Shown: in pieces, positions 1-6,343 of the stretch
Layout: the number at the start of each line of letters is the position of its first letter
Numbering within the stretch: position 1 is the stretch's first letter
From: an uncultured Bacilli bacterium
GTDB lineage: Bacteria > Bacillota_I > Bacilli_A > ML615J-28 > CAG-698
Assembly: GCA_947624315.1 (NCBI GenBank)
Contig: CANQJU010000070.1
Coordinates: forward strand, 1 to 6,344
Reading direction: 5' to 3'
Length of the DNA: 6,344 nt
The notes under the pieces: generated by a model
Seen by the model: only the letters and a program-made list of their open reading frames with translations
Database searches by the model: none
Told to the model about the DNA's origin: nothing
Program-made: the position numbers and the translations under genes

Positions 1-2
1 TC

Positions 3-1640
3 CTATTTAATAGATGATTTCAATGGAGCAATTCTATTAAATACTAATTTATCATCTTGAGAATCTTTATCAACAGTATAATAGCCATCACGAATAAATT
101 GGAATCTTTCTAATTCTTCAAAATGTGGTTTGTAGTTTTCCACAAATCCATTTCTAATAACCCAAGAATTAGGATTGATGCGATCAAGAAAACTTCTATC
201 ATCATCTTCAGATTCAATAATTAAAGGCTCAAACAAATTGAACTGAGCTTTTCTTGCTGTTGTAGCTTCTACAAATTGAATAGTACCATTAGGTTTTCTT
301 TCATTAAAGCCAGTACCTGATTTAGTTTGTGGATCATATGTACAATGTACAGCAATAATATTTCCTTCACTATCAGTTTCAACAGAATTAGCTTTAATAA
401 AATAAGCATGATATAAACGTACTTCTAATCCTAAAGCCAATCGCTTATAATGCTTGTTTGGCTTTTCCAAAATAAAATCTTCTTTTTCAATATATAAATA
501 TTTAGAAAAAGCAACCTTACGAGAACCAAGTTCTTCATTTTCCGCATTATTTAAGGCGTCAACATATTCTATTTTACCTTCTTCATAATTATCAATAATT
601 ATTTTTAAAGGATCTGTTACTGCCATCAAACGATTAGTTTTTAGCTTAAGATCTTCTCTTAAAAAATGTTCAAGCATTTCTCCTTCAATAGTAGAATTTA
701 CTCTAGATAAACCAGATGCTTTAACAAAGTTCTTAATTGCATCAGGTGTATATCCTCTTCTTTTTAAACCTACTAAAGTTGGCATACGAGGATCATCATA
801 TCCAATAACTTTACAACTTTGAACAAGTTCACGCAAATATCTCTTACTCATAATGGTATTAGTTATATTCAAACGTCCAAATTCAATTTGTTGAGGAACA
901 TTTGGCATTTCACATTTTTCAATTACCCAATCATATAAAACACGATGATTATCATATTCTAGGCTACATAGAGAATGTGTAATACCTTCAATAGCATCTT
1001 GAATAGGATGAGCAAAATCATACATCGGATAAATGCACCACTTATCTTGAGTACGATGATGTTTAATATATAAAATACGATATAAAACGGGATCACGCAT
1101 ATTAATATTAGGACTACTCATATCAATCTTCGCTCTTAATACTTTTTCACCTTCAGCGTATTTTCCGTTTTTCATATTTTCAAATAATTCTAAGTTTTCT
1201 TCAACGCTACGATTGCGATAAGGTGATTCAATACCAGGATTATGTAAATCACCACGATATTTGCTTATTTCTTCTTGTGACAAATCGCAAACATAAGCTA
1301 AACCCTTTTTAATAAGTTTAACTGCTAATTCATATGTTTGTTCAAAATAATCACTTCCATAAAAAACATTAGCAGGATGATATCCTAACCATTCAATGTC
1401 TTTCTTTATTGCTTCAACAAACTCAGTATCTTCCTTAGCTGGATTAGTATCATCAAAGCGAAGATTTGTTTTTCCTCCAAAGCTTTGAGCTAATTCAAAA
1501 TTAGTAATCATTGCTCTAGCATGACCAATATGCAAATAGGCATTTGGTTCAGGAGGGAATCTTGTCATAATGCTTTTACATTTTCCAGATTCCAAATCAT
1601 TTTTCATTATTGTTTTTATAAAATTAGAAATTTCTTCCAT
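3..1640 (-). CDS. glnS: Glutaminyl-tRNA synthetase (GlnRS)
   Basis: Class I aminoacyl-tRNA synthetase that charges tRNA-Gln with glutamine in the cytoplasm, using ATP. The protein is 545 residues from the chosen ATG, close to the ~550 of E. coli GlnRS, and the similarity runs end to end. Visible signatures are the HIGH motif in FPPEPNAYLHIGH (residues 28-40), RFDDTNP with the glutamine-site Asp (about 63), YPMYDFAH with the substrate Tyr (about 207), EGITHSLCSLE (about 218-228), and MSKR, the KMSKS equivalent (264-267). The C-terminal anticodon-binding beta-barrels are complete (YKRLALGLEVRL, about 398-409; CTYDPQTKSG, about 433-442). I chose the ATG at 1640 because AGGAAG lies 8 nt upstream. 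A GTG at 1649 is in frame but abuts that AGGA and would add only MKK. It ends with TAG and is the third gene of the operon. GluRS is excluded by the GlnRS-type barrel domain and the motifs above. Confidence 0.97.
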   Translation of the reverse strand: MEEISNFIKTIMKNDLESGKCKSIMTRFPPEPNAYLHIGHARAMITNFELAQSFGGKTNLRFDDTNPAKEDTEFVEAIKKDIEWLGYHPANVFYGSDYFEQTYELAVKLIKKGLAYVCDLSQEEISKYRGDLHNPGIESPYRNRSVEENLELFENMKNGKYAEGEKVLRAKIDMSSPNINMRDPVLYRILYIKHHRTQDKWCIYPMYDFAHPIQDAIEGITHSLCSLEYDNHRVLYDWVIEKCEMPNVPQQIEFGRLNITNTIMSKRYLRELVQSCKVIGYDDPRMPTLVGLKRRGYTPDAIKNFVKASGLSRVNSTIEGEMLEHFLREDLKLKTNRLMAVTDPLKIIIDNYEEGKIEYVDALNNAENEELGSRKVAFSKYLYIEKEDFILEKPNKHYKRLALGLEVRLYHAYFIKANSVETDSEGNIIAVHCTYDPQTKSGTGFNERKPNGTIQFVEATTARKAQFNLFEPLIIESEDDDRSFLDRINPNSWVIRNGFVENYKPHFEELERFQFIRDGYYTVDKDSQDDKLVFNRIAPLKSSIK

Positions 1641-1645
1641 TTTTT

Positions 1646-2305
1646 TCACTTCCTAAGTACTTCGATTTTTTTTACATTGCTACTATTAGCATACTCTTTA
1701 AATAAATCAAGAGCTAAACTAACGTCTTCCTCTAAATTATTTTCACTAAAACAAATTATCATTAATAATATCCTTTTTGTATCTTCTGTTATCATAGTTC
1801 TAGGGGTATCGCTTGTTGGAGAACCAAAAGGACCAACCTCATCACAATATAAAGGAATATTACTAACATTGATAATTCCTCTACCTATTCCCTCATAAAT
1901 ATCATTTTCATTTCCTAAGCGAATTACAATATCACCTTTTATTTTATCTAAATCTAAAACTGCTATACTTCTTTTAGTTTCAATTGATAAAATATTCCCA
2001 GCATCAACTAAATTATTGATACGATATAATTCATTTCCTTTAACAATTCTTCTTAATAATGATTCGCAAGCCAAACGATATCTGCTAGGATCCTTTCCCA
2101 ATTTTTTGTATGCATCTCTAGCTTCTTTAATAAGAGGAATACTCAGGATGTCTTCCAATGTGTATTCCTCATTTATTTGCTTTTCAATCATTTGAATTTT
2201 GTTATTTATTTTTTCGCTATTATCATATTTGACATCCATTGTCATGGCTAAGACATTAAACTTTGGAAGCAAATCAGCGATAACTTTATCAATATAAATA
2301 ATCAT
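1646..2305 (-). CDS. Free-standing B3/B4 tRNA-binding domain protein (PheRS beta editing-domain homologue)
   Basis: A 219-residue soluble protein of the B3/B4 family (COG3382-like). B3/B4 is the domain that in the phenylalanyl-tRNA synthetase beta chain holds the site for hydrolysing mischarged Tyr-tRNA-Phe. The family pattern is clear: AYKKLGKDPSRYR (65-77), then LLRRIVKG (83-90), NLVDAGNILSIET (98-110), a beta segment DKIKGDIVIRLG (120-131), and the hallmark GRGIINVS (141-148) with DEVGPFGSPTSDTPRTMIT (155-173). It lacks every other PheT domain (tRNA-binding OB fold, B5, catalytic-like core), so it is a stand-alone protein and not a PheT fragment. There is no signal peptide or membrane segment. 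The start is the ATG 2 nt after the stop of the upstream gene; AAGGAA lies 12 nt and a GAG 5 nt upstream. It ends in TGA 5 nt before glnS. A role as a trans-acting deacylase of mischarged tRNA is inferred from family and context; which amino acid or tRNA cannot be read from the sequence. Confidence 0.85.
   Translation of the reverse strand: MIIYIDKVIADLLPKFNVLAMTMDVKYDNSEKINNKIQMIEKQINEEYTLEDILSIPLIKEARDAYKKLGKDPSRYRLACESLLRRIVKGNELYRINNLVDAGNILSIETKRSIAVLDLDKIKGDIVIRLGNENDIYEGIGRGIINVSNIPLYCDEVGPFGSPTSDTPRTMITEDTKRILLMIICFSENNLEEDVSLALDLFKEYANSSNVKKIEVLRK
1649..1654 (-). promoter_or_regulatory. Ribosome binding site of glnS
   Basis: On the minus strand AGGAAG is followed by TGAAAAAA and then ATG, an 8-nt spacing. 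The site lies inside the last codons of the upstream B3/B4 gene, whose TGA stop (1648-1646) falls between the site and the ATG. It decides the ATG at 1640 over the in-frame GTG at 1649, which would leave no spacer. The arrangement suggests translational coupling. Confidence 0.7.
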
Positions 2306-2307
2306 TT

Positions 2308-4809
2308 TTACTCAAAATTCCTTATTTGTTCTTTAACACGAGAAAGTTCATCAAATTTGTCATTAATGTTACCTTCAATTTCAATCATTTTTTTATTGAT
2401 ATCATTGTATTTATCATTTAAAACTTTCATACTATCTAATAATTCAACATAGTATTGAACATGTTTATTCATAGTTAAATCTTCTAAATGATTAGCGTTA
2501 AATTCGATTTTTCCTTTAATTTCCTTTTGAGCAAAAGTTAATTCTTGCATCTTAACCTTTATCATTAAAAGATTAGATTGCTTATTAGCATCATCATTTA
2601 AATTATTGAATCTTTCAGTATATTTATTTAATTTAGCATCAAGATCATCATACTCTTTCTTTAAATCTTCTTGCTCAGCACTAATTTGTGCATATAAAGA
2701 AATGTATTCATCAACTGCTTCAACATTATGTTGTGATTGCAATCTTTCTTCTTGTTTTTCTTTAATCATAACAATCTTTGATGCCAATAAATTATAATCA
2801 GAATTCAAAACTTCAATTTCCTTTTCTAAAGCAAAACATTTATTTTCAAGTGCAACTTTATTACTAGGTTCTTTGATAATATAATATGGTTCTAATTGAC
2901 TTAAATATAATTGTTTTAATTCTTCTAATTCTTTAACAACTTTTTCTAATTCCTTATTATCTTCTTCATAAATAACATTATACTTAGAAGTTAGTTCATT
3001 CTTTTCATCATTTAAAATATTAATGTTTGTTTTAATACTATCTAAAACAGCATATTCTCTTGATTTCTTACGGTCATGCTCTTCTTTTAGAGAAACTGTT
3101 TTAACTTCTAAAGCATCATATTCTTCATCCAAAGTTTTTAAGTTTTGCTCAGATGTAACTAAATCTTGATTCTTTGTTAGAATCTTATTATCAATTTCTT
3201 CAATCTTCTTGTCATAAACCTTTTTGTTAATATTAATCTTATTAACAATTTCACTCTTTCTTAAAGAAAGAACTTCTTTCTTTTCGAAATACAAACTATC
3301 AACAATATCATCTTCATTAGGTTCAACTTTAATACGAATTGGAAGTTCTTTATCCTCAACAGAATTAACATCAACTTTTTCAATTGCTTCTTCTTGGCGT
3401 TTTTCATTAATTAATTCGCATTGTTTTAATAACTCTTCTTCATTATTAATAGGTTGAATATTAATTTCGATATTATTAGCAACCAATAGTTCTTTCAAGG
3501 CTTTGATTTCTTGTTCTTTTTCTTTCAAAGCATTAGCTAATATTTCCTCATTTTGAAGACGTTCGTTAACAGAAACTGAATATCCTTCATTAGCAACTTC
3601 AAGTTTCTTGTTGCTACGTTTAGCAGCTTCTTCCATCTTTGAATTTAACTCATTAATCTTCTTATTCAATTGTTCATTTTCTTTAACAAGTTTCTTATTT
3701 ACAGAACTTCCACCTTTTAAGGCACTAAGTTTTTCAATTTCTTTTTCTTTAGATGCTAATTGTCTATTTAAAGAAGCAACTTCTTTTTTAGTTTCTTTAT
3801 TTTCTTCAATTGCTTTATCTTTTAAAGCATTAAGTTTTTCCACTTCTTTTTCTTTAGAAGTTAATTGCTTCTTTAATTCACTATTAGTCTTTTTAAGTTC
3901 ATCAGATACAGTAGCTAAATCCTTCTTTTGCAATTGTGCTAAATCTTTCTTAACTTGCTTCAATTCTTCTTTAGATTGATCAACGCTAGCTTGTTGTTTT
4001 TCTGCAGCTTTGACTTTATTGTTCAAATCTTTAATTAAAGCTCCATTGCTTTCTAAAAGTGTATTTTTATTAGCTATATCTTTTTGCAACTTTTCAATTT
4101 CTTTATTTTTGCTACTTAATTCTTTTTTAAGATTGCTATCAGCATCATTAGATGCTTTTTCTTTTAATTGTTGTTGCAACTGATTAACTTTATTATTGCT
4201 CTCTTTGTTTTGTTGTTTTAAACTTTCATTTTCAGCATTCTTCTTTTGTAATTCTTCATCTAATGCTTTTATTTTATTTTGAGAGTCACTATTAGTCTTA
4301 TTTAATGATTCATTTTTCTTATTAAGTTCAGCTATTTGCTTTTTAGCTTTTGATAAATCATCATTTACTTCTTTAAGTTTATTATTTTCATTCTTAAGTT
4401 CATCAACTTGAGTACGCAATTCACTAATTTCAGTATTTTTGTCATCCTCAACTGCTTCTTTTAAATCCCTGTTATATTTTGATAAATCACTATCAAAACT
4501 AGGATTTTGAGGAGTAAGTGGAGAATTCTTGGTCATCATACCCTTGTCAAGATTTTGTTGAGCTAATCTTTGACGTCGCATTCTTTCTAGATAATCATTA
4601 GAATCCGTAGATTGTTCTTGGACTTTGACTTCCTTTTCACCATTTGATGAGTTTTTAGCAATTAAATCATCCAATTTAGCTTTTGGAGCTTTTTCATCTT
4701 TTGCTGGTTGACTCTTAGCATTTTCATTAACCTTTTTGGGGGCTTTTTCTTTCTCATTTGAATTTGATTTTTGATTTTTTTCTTTCATAGTAGTCTTTTC
4801 TTTTTCCAC
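2308..4809 (-). CDS. Long soluble coiled-coil protein of unknown function
   Basis: I do not recognise a family. The 833-residue protein starts at GTG, chosen because GGAGG lies 8 nt upstream; the ATG at codon 8 lacks such a site. Residues 1-70 are a Lys/Glu/Asn/Pro-rich, probably disordered tail. Residues 71-120 hold a less repetitive segment (YLERMRRQRLAQQNLDKGMM), perhaps a short binding motif. Residues 125-443 form a long heptad-like coil with no aromatic, Cys, His or Pro residue between about 113 and 409. It contains three SKxKExEKL units (about 233, 318, 353). Residues 445-505 break the coil (IEINIQPINN, LPIRIKVEPNEDD). Residues 506-833 form a second, more varied coil interrupted near PYYIIKEP (641-648). 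There is no signal peptide, membrane span or Walker A motif, and no Trp, so an SMC/Rad50 ATPase is excluded. A cytoplasmic scaffold or filament role is possible but only inferred. It is the first gene of the operon with the B3/B4 protein and glnS. Confidence 0.88.
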   Translation of the reverse strand: MEKEKTTMKEKNQKSNSNEKEKAPKKVNENAKSQPAKDEKAPKAKLDDLIAKNSSNGEKEVKVQEQSTDSNDYLERMRRQRLAQQNLDKGMMTKNSPLTPQNPSFDSDLSKYNRDLKEAVEDDKNTEISELRTQVDELKNENNKLKEVNDDLSKAKKQIAELNKKNESLNKTNSDSQNKIKALDEELQKKNAENESLKQQNKESNNKVNQLQQQLKEKASNDADSNLKKELSSKNKEIEKLQKDIANKNTLLESNGALIKDLNNKVKAAEKQQASVDQSKEELKQVKKDLAQLQKKDLATVSDELKKTNSELKKQLTSKEKEVEKLNALKDKAIEENKETKKEVASLNRQLASKEKEIEKLSALKGGSSVNKKLVKENEQLNKKINELNSKMEEAAKRSNKKLEVANEGYSVSVNERLQNEEILANALKEKEQEIKALKELLVANNIEINIQPINNEEELLKQCELINEKRQEEAIEKVDVNSVEDKELPIRIKVEPNEDDIVDSLYFEKKEVLSLRKSEIVNKININKKVYDKKIEEIDNKILTKNQDLVTSEQNLKTLDEEYDALEVKTVSLKEEHDRKKSREYAVLDSIKTNINILNDEKNELTSKYNVIYEEDNKELEKVVKELEELKQLYLSQLEPYYIIKEPSNKVALENKCFALEKEIEVLNSDYNLLASKIVMIKEKQEERLQSQHNVEAVDEYISLYAQISAEQEDLKKEYDDLDAKLNKYTERFNNLNDDANKQSNLLMIKVKMQELTFAQKEIKGKIEFNANHLEDLTMNKHVQYYVELLDSMKVLNDKYNDINKKMIEIEGNINDKFDELSRVKEQIRNFE
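3715..3867 (-). repeat. Internal tandem coiled-coil repeat within the 833-residue protein
   Basis: Two 48-nt copies, 3715-3762 and 3820-3867, match at 42 of 48 positions by eye and lie 105 nt apart. They encode the paired peptides QLTSKEKEVEKLNALK (about 315-330) and QLASKEKEIEKLSALK (about 350-365). The period is 35 residues, exactly five heptads, so a duplication keeps the coiled-coil register. A weaker third unit (LSSKNKEIEKLQKD) sits near residues 231-244. The mismatches fall mostly at synonymous or conservative positions, which points to an old in-frame duplication maintained as protein sequence. Confidence 0.75.
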
Positions 4810-4817
4810 TTAGATTT

Positions 4818-4822
4818 CCTCC
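4818..4822 (-). promoter_or_regulatory. Ribosome binding site of the coiled-coil gene
   Basis: The minus strand reads GGAGG, then AAATCTAA (8 nt), then GTG at 4809. This is a near-perfect Shine-Dalgarno at good spacing. It is what favours the GTG start over the ATG 21 nt further in (4788), which has only a weak purine run before it. Confidence 0.8.
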
Positions 4823-4839
4823 AGTTCAACTGATGTTTG

Positions 4840-4857
4840 TTTACTAAATATAGTAAA
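4840..4857 (-). promoter_or_regulatory. Perfect AT palindrome in the operon leader
   Basis: TTTACTA-TATT-TAGTAAA on the minus strand is a 7-bp perfect inverted repeat with a 4-nt centre. It lies about 18 nt upstream of the GGAGG ribosome binding site. As RNA it would be a weak AU hairpin; as DNA it is the right size for a dimeric repressor operator downstream of the promoter. No regulator is identified in the window, and chance is possible in such AT-rich DNA. Confidence 0.4.
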
Positions 4858-4891
4858 TTCTTTTTATGAATATCTTTTTGATAATTTTTTT

Positions 4892-4923
4892 CTTGATTAG
4901 ACAAGTTTTCTTTCTAATTCAAG
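4892..4923 (-). promoter_or_regulatory. Imperfect inverted repeat near the 5' end of the leader RNA
   Basis: On the minus strand CTTGAATTAGA pairs with TCTAATCAAG, giving 10 base pairs with one bulged A and an 11-nt loop. It would form within about the first 45 nt of the predicted transcript. A run of A, not T, follows it, so it is not a terminator for this strand. It could be a 5' stabilising hairpin or a regulatory fold; no known riboswitch or T-box consensus is visible. Confidence 0.4.
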
Positions 4924-4941
4924 TTAAAATTTTATTAATTC

Positions 4942-4970
4942 ATTATACCATATTTGACTTATTTTTACAA
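4942..4970 (-). promoter_or_regulatory. Extended -10 sigma-A-type promoter of the coiled-coil/B3B4/glnS operon
   Basis: The minus strand carries TTGTAA (4970-4965), a 17-nt spacer and TATAAT (4947-4942), with TG one base before the -10 hexamer (TGGTATAAT, extended -10). It lies just downstream of the terminator of the preceding gene. The predicted transcript start, near 4935, gives a leader of about 125 nt before the GTG at 4809. No other promoter of this quality was seen in the gap, and the two downstream gaps in the operon are too short to hold one. Confidence 0.8.
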
Positions 4971-4984
4971 TACTTTAAATAATT

Positions 4985-5012
4985 AAAATGGCCCATTTTT
5001 TCGGGCCATTTT
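4985..5012 (-). terminator. Rho-independent terminator after the LRR/Ig-like gene
   Basis: A 10-bp perfect stem, AAAATGGCCC / GGGCCATTTT, with an 8-nt loop begins 3 nt after the TAA of the LRR gene. On the minus strand it runs into TTTTAATTATTT, a usable U tract. Its GC core (GGCCC/GGGCC) stands out against AT-rich surroundings. On the plus strand it is also followed by a T run, so it is structurally bidirectional, though no plus-strand gene needs it. Confidence 0.9.
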
Positions 5013-5015
5013 TTA

Positions 5016-6284
5016 TTACATTTCTTGAATTTGTTCTTTATATGCGCTCCAGTTAGCAGCACTTTGATACATTTCTAAGCTTCCTTTTGGAACATAAATT
5101 GTAACTTTGCTTGATAATTTTAAAGCAGATGTTAAATTGATTAAAAATGGATTACGAGCATTAATATATAATTCTTTTAATCCATCTAATCTATCAAATG
5201 CTGTGCTTTGAATTTTGATTTGTAATGATTCTGGGCAAGCAGAAACTGAAAGTGTAACAGTAGCTACAGCAGCAGGATTGCTCTTTAAAGTTGCTGTAAT
5301 TGTTACATCTCCTGTACCAACTGCTGTTAAAATTCCTTTATCAGGGTCAATAGTTGCTACATTAGTTTTATCAACACTCCAAGTAACTAATTGGCTACTT
5401 GCTTCTTGTAAATTAATGATATCTCCAACATACATATTATGAGCGCCTTTAATAACGATACCATCTTTTGATTCACTAGCAACTTCAGCTAATAATTCAT
5501 CATTATACATTTCTGAATCATCTATATTAAAGACTAATTTACCAATTTTTGTAGAACTAGCAAAAGCATATTCACCAATTGATTTCACACTTGCAGGGAT
5601 ATTTAATTCTCTTAAATTCTTGCATTGGAAAAAGGCATAATCACCAATTGTTGTAACAGTTTCAGGAATTACTAAACTGCGCATTTTGCTATTTGAATAT
5701 GTTATTTGGAATATCTTACCTTGTTTCATGAATGCAAATTTTTGAATTGATGTAACAGGTAAACCTTCTATTTCTGAAGGAATAACAACATTTTTAGCAT
5801 TTTTATCATAGCTTGATAAAGTTATTCCATTATAAACAATTTGACCATCTTGAGAAGTATATGTCTTTTTATATAAGAATCCATTTTCATTATATAAAGC
5901 ACTTCTTAACCATTGATCATTAGGAGTATTTCCCAATTCACCTTCAAATGGATTAATATTTACAACATTAGAAAATTTCCAACCAGATCTTTTATTTCTG
6001 TTCATGTAAATATCAAATTCGTAATCGTTATCATCACCTAGGCAAATAATATTTGCTTTAACATGAACTGCATAATACATTTCTCCATTACCAGCTGATG
6101 TAAAATCTGTTGTACAGAAATAATCAAATGCTTGTGTCTTAATAGAATCTATTTCTGAAAATAAACGGAAATTTTCTTCGTTTTCTAAAAATGAATTATA
6201 ATCATTGCTATCTTTTTCAAAAAATGTTAATGCAATTTTTTCATTATTCTTCTCATTAACTGCAGATGTAAAATCATTCCACAA
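5016..6284 (-). CDS. BspA-type LRR / bacterial Ig-like (Big_2) surface protein, 5' end incomplete
   Basis: 422 residues from a TTG at 6284. The frame stays open to the window edge, but its extra codons are implausibly rich in Trp, Cys and Arg, so the true N-terminus lies elsewhere. Residues 1-110 form an alpha+beta region ending in SGWKFSNV, resembling small NTF2-like extracytoplasmic domains (tentative). Residues 145-253 are BspA-type LRRs (LRR_5): VVIPSEIEGLPVTSIQKFAF, LVIPETVTTIGDYAF, LNIPASVKSIGEYAF. Residues 276-348 are a Big_2 Ig-like domain (VTWSVDKTNVATIDPDKGIL, then GTGDVTITAT). Residues 352-422 are the LRR C-terminal end, with IYVPKGSLEMYQSAANW. Such proteins are usually exported and bind host or matrix ligands. 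No signal peptide or LPxTG motif is visible, so export must depend on the missing N-terminal part. GGAG lies 4 nt before the TTG, which leaves a true TTG start possible but unlikely. A terminator follows directly. Confidence 0.8.
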   Translation of the reverse strand: MWNDFTSAVNEKNNEKIALTFFEKDSNDYNSFLENEENFRLFSEIDSIKTQAFDYFCTTDFTSAGNGEMYYAVHVKANIICLGDDNDYEFDIYMNRNKRSGWKFSNVVNINPFEGELGNTPNDQWLRSALYNENGFLYKKTYTSQDGQIVYNGITLSSYDKNAKNVVIPSEIEGLPVTSIQKFAFMKQGKIFQITYSNSKMRSLVIPETVTTIGDYAFFQCKNLRELNIPASVKSIGEYAFASSTKIGKLVFNIDDSEMYNDELLAEVASESKDGIVIKGAHNMYVGDIINLQEASSQLVTWSVDKTNVATIDPDKGILTAVGTGDVTITATLKSNPAAVATVTLSVSACPESLQIKIQSTAFDRLDGLKELYINARNPFLINLTSALKLSSKVTIYVPKGSLEMYQSAANWSAYKEQIQEM

Positions 6285-6286
6285 TT

Positions 6287-6343
6287 TTCTCCATTCCCAC
6301 CATTTGCACCTTGTCCGACAGCATACCCAGCTCCAATCCCACC
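6287..6343 (-). other. Glycine-zipper-like coding fragment in a shifted frame, probable N-terminal part of the LRR protein
   Basis: In the frame starting at 6343 the minus strand reads GGIGAGYAVGQGANGGN and onward to GE, open at the window edge. Glycines spaced every 2-4 residues among small and hydrophobic residues look like a glycine-zipper membrane helix followed by a flexible linker. Read further, this frame gives an unconvincing tail and stops at TAA (6229-6227). One extra A in the AAAA run at 6285-6288 would join it to the LRR frame as GEKLWNDF. Local G+C is about 57% (31 of 54 bases, 6291-6344), explained by the GGN codons. It could supply the membrane anchor that the LRR protein lacks. 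Confidence 0.5.

Noticed and set aside
1646..1648. Mycoplasma-type code with UGA as Trp
   Set aside because: Tryptophan is encoded by TGG throughout, and TGA ends the B3/B4 protein at a normal length exactly at the glnS junction.
1521..1898. Plus-strand open frame of 125 codons
   Set aside because: It lies antisense across the GlnRS/B3B4 junction; the product is Phe/Ser/Leu-rich, as expected from the complement of Lys/Glu-rich codons, and both minus-strand genes are clear family members.
2606..3979. Three plus-strand open frames (2606-2797, 3224-3457, 3608-3979)
   Set aside because: All are antisense to the coiled-coil gene. Their Ser/Phe/Leu-rich products are the complement of Glu/Lys codons, and none has a convincing ribosome binding site or known motif.
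2308..4809. SMC/Rad50-like ATPase
   Set aside because: No Walker A, Walker B or signature motif at either end; the N-terminus is a disordered charged tail.
4810..4935. T-box riboswitch controlling a synthetase operon
   Set aside because: No conserved T-box GGTGG-type sequence, no specifier-loop arrangement and no leader terminator are visible on the minus strand.
5215..5442. Plus-strand open frame of 75 codons
   Set aside because: Antisense to the well-recognised Big_2 domain; no independent support.
6283..6290. Programmed -1 ribosomal frameshift
   Set aside because: The junction GGA GAA AAT TGT does not give an X XXY YYZ slippery heptamer in frame, and I see no obvious downstream stimulatory hairpin; a simple indel is more economical.
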